Shown here piece by piece: positions 14,100 to 22,319 of a DNA stretch of 25,570 bases (position 1 is its first letter; each line of letters opens with the position of its first letter). Both the position numbers and the translations under genes were made by a program. The stretch is from Caryophanales bacterium UBA3620 (GTDB lineage: Bacteria > Bacillota_I > Bacilli_A > RF39 > UBA660): contig DFLL01000047.1 of the NCBI GenBank assembly GCA_002375205.1, positions 1-25,570 on the forward strand, written 5' to 3'. The notes beneath the pieces are model-generated. The model was not told the DNA's origin. It did no database searches and worked only from the letters and a program-made list of their open reading frames with translations.

Positions 14100-16034
14100 A
14101 TCAAAAATAATATCTCTAAGTTCCATAGCTCTTTCAAAATCTAAGTTAGACGCAGCATTTCTCATTTCTTTCGTAAGTCTGTCTATCATATCTAGTCTTT
14201 CTTTCTTACTTAGTTTTTCTTCTTTTTCTATCTTCTTCTCTACTTCATTAGATATAACTTCAGGTATATCTTTCATAATAGTTTTAGGAGTAATGCCATG
14301 CTCTTTATTATATTTTTCTTGTATTTCTCTTCTTCTTTTAGTCTCTGTAATTGCTTCATTCATACTATCTGAAATAGTATCTGCATACATTATAACCTTG
14401 CCACTTGCATTTCTCGCAGCTCTACCTATTGTTTGAATTAAACTTCTGGTACTTCTTAAAAATCCTTGTTTATCAGCATCCATAATAGCTATTAAACTAA
14501 CTTCGGGGATATCAATTCCTTCTCTTAAAAGATTAATACCCACTACTACATCATATTTACCTAGTCTTAATTCTCTTATTATTTTAAGTCTTTCTAAAGT
14601 CTTTACTTCATTATGTAAATATGCTACTTTGATATCTAAACTTTTTAAATAGTTAGTTAGTTCTTCAGCCATACGAATAGTAAGCGTAGTAATTAATGTT
14701 CTCTCATTTTTTTCATTCTGTTTATATATTTCTTCGACCAGATTATCTATCTGGTTTTTTGTTTCTCTTACTTCAATATTAGGATCTAATAATCCTGTTG
14801 GTCTAATTATTTGTTCTACTACCTTACCATCCACTTTATCCATTTCGTAGTCTCCAGGAGTAGCACTAACATATATTACTTCATTTATTTTATTTTCAAA
14901 TTCATTAAAAGTAAGAGGTCTATTATCTAGAGCACTAGGTAGTCTAAATCCATAATCAACAAGATTCATCTTTCTAGCTCTATCACCATTATACATAGCT
15001 TTTACTTGAGGTATCGTTACATGTGATTCATCTATTACTAAAAGAAAATCCTTTGGAAAGAAATCAATCAAAGTATTAGGACTTTCTCCTTCACCTTTTA
15101 ATGCAATATGTCTTGAATAGTTTTCTATCCCTCTACAGAAACCTGTCTCACTAAGCATTTCCATATCATAGTTAACTCTCTCTTCTATTCTTTGTGCTTC
15201 GATTAACTTATTATTTTCTTTAAAGTATTTAACTCTTTCTTCTTTTTCATCTAGTATTCTTTGTATACTAATCTTAAGTCTTTCTTCATCTGTTACAAAG
15301 TGGGAAGCTGCAAATATAACAGCGGCCTTTTTATCTTTTATAATATGCCCAGTAACTGTATCAACTTCACTAATTCGATCTATCTCATCACCAAACCATT
15401 CAATTAAAAGTCCATTAGTTCTTTCATTTACTGGTATTATTTCAAGGGAGTCTCCTCTTACTCTAAAGGTTCCTCTTTTTAAATCAATATCATTTCTTTC
15501 ATATAACATTTCTACTAATCTTTTAAGGATATCATCTCTAGGTATAGAATCTCCAACATTTAGAGTAAGCATCTTTTTCTTATATTCATCTATTTCACCT
15601 ATACCATAAATACATGATACTGAAGCTACCACTATTACATCATCTCTTGATATTAAGCTACCAGTAGCACTATGTCTTAATTCATCTATTTCATCATTAA
15701 TCGAGGAATCTTTCTCAATATATGTATCTGTACTAGGTACATATGCTTCTGGTTGGTAGTAGTCATAATAACTTACAAAATACTCTACTCTATTTTCGGG
15801 AAATAATTCTTTTAATTCATTATAAAGTTGCCCTGCAAGGGTTTTATTATGAGCAAGTACTAATGTTGGTTTACCAACCTTTTCAATTACATTAGCAATA
15901 GTAAAAGTTTTACCAGTACCCGTAGCCCCTAAAAGTACTTGATGTTTCTTATGAGAATTTAATCCATCAACTAACTTACTAATAGCTTCGGGTTGATCAC
16001 CACTAGGTTTATACTTTGATACTAATTTAAACAT
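14082..16034 (-). CDS. uvrB: Excinuclease ABC subunit B
   Basis: Complete UvrB, 650 aa, start at 16034 behind AGGAGG. UvrB loads onto damaged DNA with UvrA and then recruits UvrC for dual incision in nucleotide excision repair. Visible motifs are Walker A (LGATGTGKT, about 35-43), the damage-probing beta-hairpin (YYDYYQPEAYVP, about 92-103), the DESH box, VSATPGDYE, helicase motifs V-VI (GINLLREGIDIPE, then QTIGRAARN) and the C-terminal UVR motif (NLDFERAMELRD) that binds UvrC. It is last in an operon with the zinc-ribbon membrane protein (9-base gap) and the acyltransferase. No uvrA is in the window. Confidence 0.98.
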   Translation of the reverse strand: MFKLVSKYKPSGDQPEAISKLVDGLNSHKKHQVLLGATGTGKTFTIANVIEKVGKPTLVLAHNKTLAGQLYNELKELFPENRVEYFVSYYDYYQPEAYVPSTDTYIEKDSSINDEIDELRHSATGSLISRDDVIVVASVSCIYGIGEIDEYKKKMLTLNVGDSIPRDDILKRLVEMLYERNDIDLKRGTFRVRGDSLEIIPVNERTNGLLIEWFGDEIDRISEVDTVTGHIIKDKKAAVIFAASHFVTDEERLKISIQRILDEKEERVKYFKENNKLIEAQRIEERVNYDMEMLSETGFCRGIENYSRHIALKGEGESPNTLIDFFPKDFLLVIDESHVTIPQVKAMYNGDRARKMNLVDYGFRLPSALDNRPLTFNEFENKINEVIYVSATPGDYEMDKVDGKVVEQIIRPTGLLDPNIEVRETKNQIDNLVEEIYKQNEKNERTLITTLTIRMAEELTNYLKSLDIKVAYLHNEVKTLERLKIIRELRLGKYDVVVGINLLREGIDIPEVSLIAIMDADKQGFLRSTRSLIQTIGRAARNASGKVIMYADTISDSMNEAITETKRRREIQEKYNKEHGITPKTIMKDIPEVISNEVEKKIEKEEKLSKKERLDMIDRLTKEMRNAASNLDFERAMELRDIIFDLESEK

Positions 16035-16043
16035 AAATACCTC

Positions 16044-16718
16044 CTATATAAATAATCTTTTTTCTACTTCCGTCATACATTTCTTATTAAAAGATAAACC
16101 AAATAATATACTAGCTACTACTACTAAAGATATAAGTGAGTAATAAGACCAATTTAAAATAAATTTATTAACCATATATAAGCTAATTAATCCATTAATA
16201 AGTAAAAGTATTATAGCCACAAATAAAAGAAAATATGATATATTTCTAAGTATATTCTTAAACTTAGATATAAAATTTATAAATAAAACAAAACTAGAAC
16301 CCATTAATATAAATGGACCTACTAAATATAAATACCAATTAAGTCCTTTATTTAGATAAGCAATTATAAATAATAATAATTCTAAACTAAAAGTATTTAT
16401 TATAAAGCATATTTTTCTCTTGCTCGTAGATAAATAAAAATAATGGGAAGCTATAAATAAAAAAGAAAAGATAACATAAAATGACCAACTAATCTTTTTA
16501 TCAATAGCTAAATTGCATATAATTGTAACAATTGTTGATAAAAATAATATTAGTATTATTAATTTAGCAAAATACATAATAGAAATATCTTTAGCTAAAT
16601 AATCAATATCTAAACTATAGAGGCTATTATAAGAATTATTATTTTTTACTTTTTCTCCACATAGTGGACATTTAGTTAAAGATAAATCTAATTTAACACC
16701 ACAGTTTTTACAATACAT
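16044..16718 (-). CDS. Zinc-ribbon membrane protein (DUF6320-type)
   Basis: 224 aa from the ATG at 16718; AGGTGATT precedes it and a GTG three codons upstream overlaps the previous stop. Four cysteines (YCKNCG, then CPLCG, within about residues 2-23) form a zinc ribbon, followed by about six hydrophobic segments from residue 50 to 215. In Bacillota, zinc-ribbon membrane proteins of this type commonly sit beside the acyltransferase found immediately upstream here, and the overlap of the two genes suggests joint function in the membrane. The biochemical role is unknown. Confidence 0.75.
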   Translation of the reverse strand: MYCKNCGVKLDLSLTKCPLCGEKVKNNNSYNSLYSLDIDYLAKDISIMYFAKLIILILFLSTIVTIICNLAIDKKISWSFYVIFSFLFIASHYFYLSTSKRKICFIINTFSLELLLFIIAYLNKGLNWYLYLVGPFILMGSSFVLFINFISKFKNILRNISYFLLFVAIILLLINGLISLYMVNKFILNWSYYSLISLVVVASILFGLSFNKKCMTEVEKRLFI

Positions 16719-16723
16719 AATAA

Positions 16724-17998
16724 TCACCTATTGCTTTCTATTTCAACTTCTAATCCCATTTTAACTAGTTTTGTAAAAAATAATCTTTCAAGTTCCGCTT
16801 CTTTGATCTTTCTTGAAAAAGTTATATATAAAGTATCTTGATAACCAACTGCACTAATAGATCCTGATTTACCCTTTGATTTACCCAATATAAAATTTAT
16901 ATCAGTAATATATTGTTCCATTTCTTTAGGAAGTTTTACTAAACCAATATTTGATAAAGTCGTCGTAACATAACCATCTCCAACTCTATTTTCGACCAAT
17001 GACATTATTCTTTTCTTAATAAATAAAGGTATAATTCTAATAAGAAGATTCTTTGCTAAATTTACATTAGCACTTATCTTTTCCGTCATTTTCTTTTTGG
17101 TTGTCATTTCTTTTATCTGCCTTTTTACTTCAAGTATTATTTCTTCAAAAGAATAATTATCTTTAGTTACTTTAATTCCTACATTAACATATGAAGAAAA
17201 ATTTCTCATTGTACTACTAATAAATATTTTTCTTAAATTAACTGGTACTGATACTTTAATTGGTTTATTACAATTTATATCTTTTTTAGATATTTCTTCT
17301 AAAGATTCAAGAATTAAACTAGTTAAGAATTCTGTGATAGAAGCATTATATTTTGCACATATTTTTTTTAATTTGCTAATACTTACTTTACCAGTAACGA
17401 TATTAATAATATTAGCATTCTCTTCAATACCTTTAATATGATATGCCTTCTTTTCCTTATCCATTTTACCACTTTTTTTAGCATATCTTAAAAAACTATC
17501 TTCGATTTCTTCATCTAAGACTTCATCGTTAGGATTTAATACTAAATTATTATATTTATAATTGACATTATATTTTAATTTTAAATATTCACCTACTAAA
17601 GATAAAATAAAAGTAAGACCTCCTGTACCATCTGTTAGAGCATGAAAATATTCTACTGCTATTCGATTATGATGAACTCTAACTCTAAACATATAATTTT
17701 TATTATCTTTCCAATTAATTCTTACTAATGGATTTTGATAATCTTGCCCTATTTTGGGACTATCTTTTATTAAATCTAAATAAAACCAGAAAAAGCCTTC
17801 TTTTAATGCATAATTAAATGTAGGAAATCTCTTCATAATATTATCTAAAGCTATTTGTAAAACATCCATATCAACTTCATCTATTAAGGTAACAGTAAAC
17901 CTAAACATTGTAGCAATCTTTCTATTAAGTGTTGCAGGATAAATAAGCGCAGCATTATCTAGTTTTAACCAAGTCATATCTTTATTTTTATTATTCAT
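16724..17998 (-). CDS. Condensation-fold (alcohol acetyl-/acyl-) transferase-like protein
   Basis: 424 aa from the ATG at 17998 (AGAAGG about 8 bases upstream). The fold family is the CoA-dependent acyltransferase/condensation superfamily: the N-terminal half contains the active-site segment EYFHALTDGTGG (HxxxDG type), and the C-terminal half contains VSVPVNLRKIF and a TLSNIG segment matching the family's channel motifs. Such proteins transfer an acyl group to an alcohol, amine or lipid acceptor; the substrate cannot be read from sequence. It begins an operon with the zinc-ribbon membrane protein and uvrB, from the promoter at 18030-18058. Confidence 0.78.
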   Translation of the reverse strand: MNNKNKDMTWLKLDNAALIYPATLNRKIATMFRFTVTLIDEVDMDVLQIALDNIMKRFPTFNYALKEGFFWFYLDLIKDSPKIGQDYQNPLVRINWKDNKNYMFRVRVHHNRIAVEYFHALTDGTGGLTFILSLVGEYLKLKYNVNYKYNNLVLNPNDEVLDEEIEDSFLRYAKKSGKMDKEKKAYHIKGIEENANIINIVTGKVSISKLKKICAKYNASITEFLTSLILESLEEISKKDINCNKPIKVSVPVNLRKIFISSTMRNFSSYVNVGIKVTKDNYSFEEIILEVKRQIKEMTTKKKMTEKISANVNLAKNLLIRIIPLFIKKRIMSLVENRVGDGYVTTTLSNIGLVKLPKEMEQYITDINFILGKSKGKSGSISAVGYQDTLYITFSRKIKEAELERLFFTKLVKMGLEVEIESNR

Positions 17999-18029
17999 AA
18001 AACACCTTCTTATGTAATTAACATTATTT

Positions 18030-18058
18030 ATTATATCATTTATGCATAGTAAAAGCAA
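18030..18058 (-). promoter_or_regulatory. Promoter of acyltransferase-uvrB operon
   Basis: On the minus strand, TTGCTT (18058-18053), 17-base spacer, TATAAT (18035-18030). It lies 32 bases upstream of the acyltransferase start and shows that this operon can be transcribed separately from ddl. Confidence 0.75.
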
Positions 18059-18078
18059 TGTAATTATTTAACATTGCT
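18051..18078 (-). terminator. Hairpin at the ddl 3' end
   Basis: On the minus strand, AGCAATGT (18078-18071) pairs with ACATTGCT (18061-18054) and is followed by four T, the first shared with the stem. It covers the last codons of ddl and overlaps the -35 box of the next operon. The T-run is short, so termination is probably partial. Confidence 0.5.
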
Positions 18079-19075
18079 TATTATCTATGGCATCTTCAAT
18101 TAATATATCAAGTAACTCTCTATAGCTTATACCATCATTATAAAATAGTTTAGGATACATACTAATCTCAGTAAAACCAGGCATCGTATTTATTTCATTA
18201 ATATATATTTTATTAGTGGATTCTTCCAGAAAGAAATCAACTCTCGATAGTCCTTTCCCATCGATAGCATTAAAAGCTTTAATAGCGGCTTTTTTTATTT
18301 TATCAATAAGTTCTTTAGGTATATCATCTGGAATAATAGTTTTCGAATCACCTATATATTTAGCATTATAACTATAAAATTCTTCTGATGGAAGTATTTC
18401 TCCAATACTACTTGCCTTTCCATTTAAAATAGCACATTCTAGTTCTCTTCCTTTTATACATCTTTCTATTAATATTTTATTATCAAATCTAAAAGCATAA
18501 TCAATATATTTCTTTAATTCTTCTTTACTATTTACTTTATTAATGCCTATAGATGATCCACTTCTTGATGGTTTTATGAATACAGGGTAAGATAAAGCAT
18601 CTATAATTAAATCATTAATTTTATCTATATCTATTTCTTCTTCATTAAAATTATCTTTAACATATATATATTTATCTTTATCTTTCTTTAAATAAATATA
18701 TTCTGCTACGTTAAGGGAGGCTTTTTCAAATATTATTTTTGAATATATCTTATCCATACCAATACTAGAAGAAAGCACCCCACATCCTACATAAGGAATT
18801 CCAAGTATTTCAAGTAATCCTTGTATTGTTCCATCTTCCCCATATAAACCATGTAATACTGGAAAGATTACATCTATTTTTTTTAAATAAATAAATACAT
18901 TATCTATCTTGCCATTATCTACATCATAAAAGTCTCCCTTTTTGTCGATATATATTTTAAATATATTATACCTATCTTTATCTAAATTACTTATTATACT
19001 TTTACCAGACTTAATAGATACTTCATGCTCAGTACTAATTCCTCCATATATAACACCAATATTTATTTTATTCAC
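18068..19075 (-). CDS. ddl: D-alanine--D-alanine ligase
   Basis: 335 aa. The start is GTG at 19075, with AGGTGAT 8 bases upstream and no nearer ATG. It joins two D-Ala with ATP for the peptidoglycan stem peptide, in the cytosol. The ATP-grasp layout is clear: GGISTEHEVSI at the N-terminus, LHGLYGEDGTIQGLLE, the substrate serine in a GSSIG loop, EFYSYNAKY omega loop with the Tyr typical of D-Ala-D-Ala (not D-lactate) ligases, and the metal-binding end VDFFLEE...NEINTMPGFT. This shows a walled cell rather than a true Mollicute. Confidence 0.97.
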   Translation of the reverse strand: MNKINIGVIYGGISTEHEVSIKSGKSIISNLDKDRYNIFKIYIDKKGDFYDVDNGKIDNVFIYLKKIDVIFPVLHGLYGEDGTIQGLLEILGIPYVGCGVLSSSIGMDKIYSKIIFEKASLNVAEYIYLKKDKDKYIYVKDNFNEEEIDIDKINDLIIDALSYPVFIKPSRSGSSIGINKVNSKEELKKYIDYAFRFDNKILIERCIKGRELECAILNGKASSIGEILPSEEFYSYNAKYIGDSKTIIPDDIPKELIDKIKKAAIKAFNAIDGKGLSRVDFFLEESTNKIYINEINTMPGFTEISMYPKLFYNDGISYRELLDILIEDAIDNKQC

Positions 19076-19135
19076 TAATAATCACCTATTATATATATAC
19101 TAAAAAGTATTTATAATTATGAAAATATTTTATTT

Positions 19136-19187
19136 ACGCTTACGCTAACCCGAAGTAACTTCGTTACTTCTCCATACTCTAGTATTT
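19136..19187. repeat. Dispersed hairpin repeat, copy 2
   Basis: About 50 bases (ACGCTTACGCTAACCCGAAG..., ending CCATACTCTAGTA) matching 24963-25012 with a few changes. The core is a perfect 8-bp hairpin GAAGTAAC/GTTACTTC (19152-19170). Both copies lie just downstream of a minus-strand mobile-linked gene end. Confidence 0.6.
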
Positions 19188-19194
19188 AGTAAAA

Positions 19195-19680
19195 TCATTT
19201 ATTTATCATTAAAATATTCTTATTTTGTTTTTCTAATTCTTTTAGACTTTTATCAGGTATTGGTAAGTCTTCTGGCATAACATTTCCATTCTTTTTAATT
19301 GCTTCTCTCACATTCTTGCCAACAATAAAATGTGTATTGTTAGCTTTGCTTTCACCAATCACATTATCTCGTTTTAATTTAGCTTCTGTTTTTGTAATAC
19401 GAAAAAGATTAGCGGCCAATTCTTCACTACCCATATTATCTAATATATCTTCCCTATATCTTAAACCTTTTCTTTTTGCTATATTGTTAGCAGTTTCTCC
19501 GTTATATAATCCTTTATAACCAGCATTATGAAATTTATCAAAATTTTTAACACCTGCATTTCTAGCTACAATATTTAAAGAATTATTTCCTTTTCTAGTT
19601 AAATTTCTTTGGTAAAATCTTTTTTCATCTTCGCTAAGTTCACTATATTCTTTTTCACTTAATTCTTGTTTTCTTGTTTG
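19195..19680 (-). pseudogene. dinD: dinD 3' part, separated from its start
   Basis: Frame from CAA at 19680 to TGA at 19195, 161 codons, reads QTRKQELSEKEYSELSEDEK..., then FHNAGYKGLYNG, then KGLRYREDILDNMGSEELAA..., ANNTHFIVGKNVREAI and MPEDLPIPDKSLKELEKQ. This is the C-terminal two-thirds of DinD, the DNA-damage-inducible protein D family (E. coli DinD has AIQTRRQEL and LDHMGSTELAANLFRATQTE). An in-frame TAA lies directly upstream, at the junction with the recombinase remnant, so the part has no start. An internal ATG at 19434 gives a 79-aa frame that is unlikely to be a gene. Confidence 0.9.
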
Positions 19681-20740
19681 TTACAAATGACAAATTATCA
19701 AATTTATAATCTGTTCCAATTTTTAGAACAAATCTTACAATATTAGGATTAACATTACCATTTATGTCTTTTTCGCCTATAATTATCTTTTCAACTAAAT
19801 TTTCAAATTTAATATCATCAAATTCTTTAATAGGTTGTTCTTCTTCATAAATGATTTTTTCTATGCTTTTAAGTTGAGTAGATATATCTTTATTTTGTTT
19901 ATTTCTATATTCTAGTCGTTCTATTTGTTCATTTAATACTTTAATCCTATTATTAATTTCTTTTTCAATATAAATATCTTTATTTTCTATATCATCTAAT
20001 TTCAAAACAATTAAATTGGATAGTCTTTTTTGTAAAGTTTGTTTCTCATTATGAAGTTTATTTAACTCTATATTGTTATCTTCACTAGCTAAAGCTTCTT
20101 TTATAGCATTAATTAGTTTATCTCTTGTCTTATACTTTTTTTCTATAATTGAATTATAACCCTTAACAAACATTTCTTTTAGAACATCTTCTCGAATTGT
20201 TAATGAATTAGGACATTTTTCTTTTAAAGATACCTTATCATAACACGACCAATAGAAATATTGTTTTTCATTTTGTTTACCACTTATTCTATGAACATAA
20301 GTTGAACCACATATACCACAGAACTAAAGGTATATCTATAACAATAATGTTTAGAATGCTCTTGTTTCTCTGGCATATCTTTTCTTCTTTTGTTTAATAT
20401 TTCTTGGCACTTGTTCCAAAGCTCTCTTGATATAATAGGTGCATGATGATCTTTAACATAATACTCCTTCTTCGCCAAAATTTCTATTTCGTTTATGAGT
20501 TAAAGGACTAACTATATAAGTCTTTTGTCCTAAATAATCTCCAACATACTTTTCATTTTTTATAATATTTCCAACTTGATTATAGCGAAAATCATTACCT
20601 TTATTAGTTTTATAACCTAGTTCTTTTAGTTTATTTGCTATATACCATTGATAAAGCCATAGAAGACATAAAATATGCTTTTGATGAATTACCAAAGCAA
20701 AATTAAAAACCTCTTTTCGCAAGATTAGAAGTTTTTCCAT
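19655..20740 (-). pseudogene. Serine recombinase remnant, frameshifted and N-truncated
   Basis: Pieces in different frames line up as one large serine recombinase. YIANKLKELGYKTNKGNDF... and YIVSPLTHKRNRNFGE lie about 20640-20453. KEYYVKDHHAPIISRELWNKCQEIL follows at 20478-20284. A zinc ribbon CGICGSTYVHRISGK... runs from about 20328, and the coiled-coil C-terminus 20173-19655 ends FVTNKKTRIK. At least two frameshifts are present (near 20460 and 20328). The catalytic domain with the nucleophilic Ser is missing, and upstream of about 20640 the sequence no longer matches. The last codons run into dinD sequence and stop there. It cannot be active; it marks element 2. Confidence 0.88.
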
Positions 20741-20828
20741 AGAAAAAGGATATTACGTTTTGTTGCGTTAGCAATGAAAGTAGTAGACTTTTTTCTTTTT
20801 TATGAAGTCATAAGACAAAGTAAAAAAG

Positions 20829-20966
20829 GCACCAATACTTTTTACAATAGTTTGTAGTATTGGTGCTTAAATGGGTTCACAAAGGATCTCCTTTGGCACA
20901 CTATTCCTAGTTGGCAAAGTGCCGACTTGGTAGTGTGTTACTTATTTGTCATCAAATAAGTTTTTT
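20829..20966 (+). other. oriT-like region of element 2
   Basis: Stacked structures on the plus strand: an 11-bp hairpin GCACCAATACT/AGTATTGGTGC (20829-20866), CAAAGGA/TCCTTTG (20880-20895), then a long interrupted hairpin (20897-20937) built from CACACTA/TAGTGTG outside, CC/GG, and AGTTGGCA/TGCCGACT inside. Its 3' base reads TAGTGTG followed by TTA, the same as the nick region of pMV158-type MobV origins. A terminator CTTATTTG/CAAATAAG with six T (20941-20966) closes the region. The region between 20741 and 20828 holds no gene; its ACGTTTTGTT...AATGAAAGT resembles the start of the element 1 oriT region at 6520. Confidence 0.55.
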
Positions 20967-20969
20967 ATA

Positions 20970-20994
20970 AAACAAAAGTGCTAATTAATAGCAC
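20970..20994 (-). terminator. Terminator of the element 2 membrane gene
   Basis: On the minus strand, GTGCTA (20994-20989) pairs with TAGCAC (20983-20978) around a 5-base loop, followed by TTTTGTTTT. It overlaps the stop codon of the gene ending at 20981. Confidence 0.65.
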
Positions 20995-21715
20995 CGTTGT
21001 TATGTTTATTAGGTTTTAATTCTAATTTAAGTGTTTTATGTTTTTCCATTGGCATACTTACAGCTACTTGATGTTCGGCAGAGTAAAAACCATTTTCTTG
21101 CATTGATTGATTAACATTTTGAAAATATGCTAAATACTCACAATATTGCTTAAGTTGCTCAATATTAGCATTAGCAATTAAATCTTCAAAAGTTATACTA
21201 GTTTCTCTTTCTTTTTTATCTACAATTTTATATGTATGTTCTAAAAGTAATGAATCCTCTTTTCTTAGTTCTTCTTTTATTTCATCTCTTTGTCTTTCAT
21301 ATCTTGGAGTCATTTTTTTAATAAGTTGATTAATTCTAATACAATTATATCTTTGAAGCATAACACAATATAAATTTATACCACCAGCAATTAGTGTTAT
21401 TATTGTATAAGATAAAGCAGCTGTTCCACCTATAATTTTTATAAAATTAGGTATTAAGACTAAAAATGCAAATAAATGTATTCTTGCATTGGAAAATAAT
21501 TGTTTTTTAAATTTTTTTACATCTTCTAAACTTTTTACTTCTCCTAAATTATAATTACTTGCAGTATGATATAAATATTCTTTTCTTTCTTCTTTAGACA
21601 TTTTTAAAGTGAACAAAATCCATATTTTATCACGCAATGCAAATGCCATTTTCCTGAATGTTTTAACACCTAACAATTCATATATACGCATTTCAACATT
21701 TTTATTCTTTTTCAT
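20981..21715 (-). CDS. Membrane protein with CrtO-like acyltransferase features
   Basis: 244 aa from the ATG at 21715, with AGGGGG about 9 bases upstream. It has two central hydrophobic segments (about 80-100 and 105-120) flanked by basic helices: FRKMAFALRDKIW, HLFAFLVLIPNFIKIIGG, and INLYCVMLQRYNCIRI. The N-x-Y/P-x-x-x-x-QRYN-x-x-R ending of the membrane part recalls glycosyl-4,4'-diaponeurosporenoate acyltransferase (CrtO) family proteins, but the long charged C-terminus (about 125-244) is not part of that family and no carotenoid genes are near. It has its own promoter and terminator, and lies inside element 2 as cargo. Confidence 0.6.
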   Translation of the reverse strand: MKKNKNVEMRIYELLGVKTFRKMAFALRDKIWILFTLKMSKEERKEYLYHTASNYNLGEVKSLEDVKKFKKQLFSNARIHLFAFLVLIPNFIKIIGGTAALSYTIITLIAGGINLYCVMLQRYNCIRINQLIKKMTPRYERQRDEIKEELRKEDSLLLEHTYKIVDKKERETSITFEDLIANANIEQLKQYCEYLAYFQNVNQSMQENGFYSAEHQVAVSMPMEKHKTLKLELKPNKHNNGAIN

Positions 21716-21786
21716 TATAATCAACCCCCTAATTTATTGAAAATAATAATTTAAGCAATCCATACTTCTCGCTGAAATTGGCCTAT

Positions 21787-21815
21787 ATTCTAGCATAAAA
21801 AGGCATGAATGTCAA
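21787..21815 (-). promoter_or_regulatory. Promoter of the element 2 membrane gene
   Basis: On the minus strand, TTGACA (21815-21810), 17-base spacer, TAGAAT (21792-21787), about 70 bases upstream of the ATG at 21715. Confidence 0.8.
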
Positions 21816-21899
21816 ATTTCACCTAGTCCAAGCGCAAAAAAAAGCACTAAAATTATATTTTAACTTTTATAATACATTTAACGAATAACAATAATCATA

Positions 21900-22078
21900 T
21901 ACATTTAATTCCTGATTTACTTTAGTATTGCCTTTTTAATTACATTTGAAAATCTTTGCTATAATGTATATTCTAATACTTCCATTAATTCTCTAGCTAA
22001 CCAATATTCGTTACCAAATTCATCAATATGTTTAATGTCTTCAAATACTTTTTCTGTATATTCTTTTATTTCATTCAT
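21900..22078 (-). pseudogene. dinD: dinD 5' part with stop codons
   Basis: ATG at 22078, with AGAGGA just upstream, opens MNEIKEYTEKVFEDIKHIDE, then FGNEYWLARELMEVLEYTL and TAG at 21961-21959. After the stop the frame continues QRFSNVIKKAILK before more stops. This matches the start of DinD (NGxEYWxARxLxxxLxY, x-x-F-x-x-V-I-x-K-A). The TAG probably replaces a Trp TGG codon of the KW/YxxF stretch. The remaining part of the gene lies about 2.2 kb away at 19680-19195. The gene is therefore inactivated by both insertion and point decay. Confidence 0.85.
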
Positions 22079-22117
22079 TTTATCCTCTTCCTTCCTATAA
22101 GCTATATGTTTCAACCT

Positions 22118-22150
22118 TCAATTAATTATTTCTAAGTTAATATCTTTCAT
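22118..22150 (-). CDS. Possible 10-aa leader peptide before dinD
   Basis: A very strong ribosome binding site (AGAGGAGG) precedes ATG at 22150, which reads MKDINLEIIN and stops at 22118, 40 bases before the dinD start. It could be a leader peptide or the scrap of a lost gene. The 240 bases between dinD and 22319 hold nothing else but the promoter. Confidence 0.3.
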   Translation of the reverse strand: MKDINLEIIN

Positions 22151-22253
22151 TTTTTCCTCCTCTTATAAATTTTTTTCATTCATATGATTATGCTATTAAA
22201 AACTGTTTTTTATATCACCTATCTCTTTCCTGTTCTCCATTTTGTAATTATAT

Positions 22254-22282
22254 ATTATAAAGTTAAACTACACTATAGTCAA
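22254..22282 (-). promoter_or_regulatory. Promoter upstream of dinD
   Basis: On the minus strand, TTGACT (22282-22277), 17-base spacer, TATAAT (22259-22254). DinD is damage-inducible in E. coli, but I see no LexA-type CGAAC-N4-GTTCG box here. Confidence 0.7.
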
Positions 22283-22291
22283 TATATAGAT

Positions 22292-22319
22292 AAAAAAAAT
22301 AACCCATTACAGGATTATT
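22292..22319 (-). terminator. Terminator of the sulfur/redox operon
   Basis: On the minus strand, AATAATCC (22319-22312) pairs with GGGTTATT (22305-22298), one G-T, followed by eight T. It directly follows the stop of the thioredoxin-CcdA gene. Confidence 0.85.

Larger units (their letters stand above)
19681..21890 (-). mobile_element. Decayed mobilizable element inside dinD (element 2)
   Basis: The span between the two parts of dinD holds a dead serine recombinase, a hairpin-rich region with a MobV-like nick sequence, and one membrane-protein gene. The right-hand junction (19680) is precise; the other end is only placed between about 21900 and 21825 because the 5' part of dinD fades out there. 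No relaxase remains, so it was probably reduced by internal deletion. About 65 codons of dinD expected between the two parts are also not found. Confidence 0.75.

Noticed and set aside
14023..14436. A 137-aa plus-strand frame
   Set aside because: It is antisense to the conserved uvrB C-terminus and Ser/Leu-rich in the manner of shadow frames.
19316..19519. A 67-aa plus-strand frame
   Set aside because: Antisense to the dinD 3' part, no ribosome binding site.
20897..20937. Intrinsic terminator of the recombinase remnant
   Set aside because: No T-run follows the hairpin on either strand and its 3' base matches a MobV nick sequence instead.
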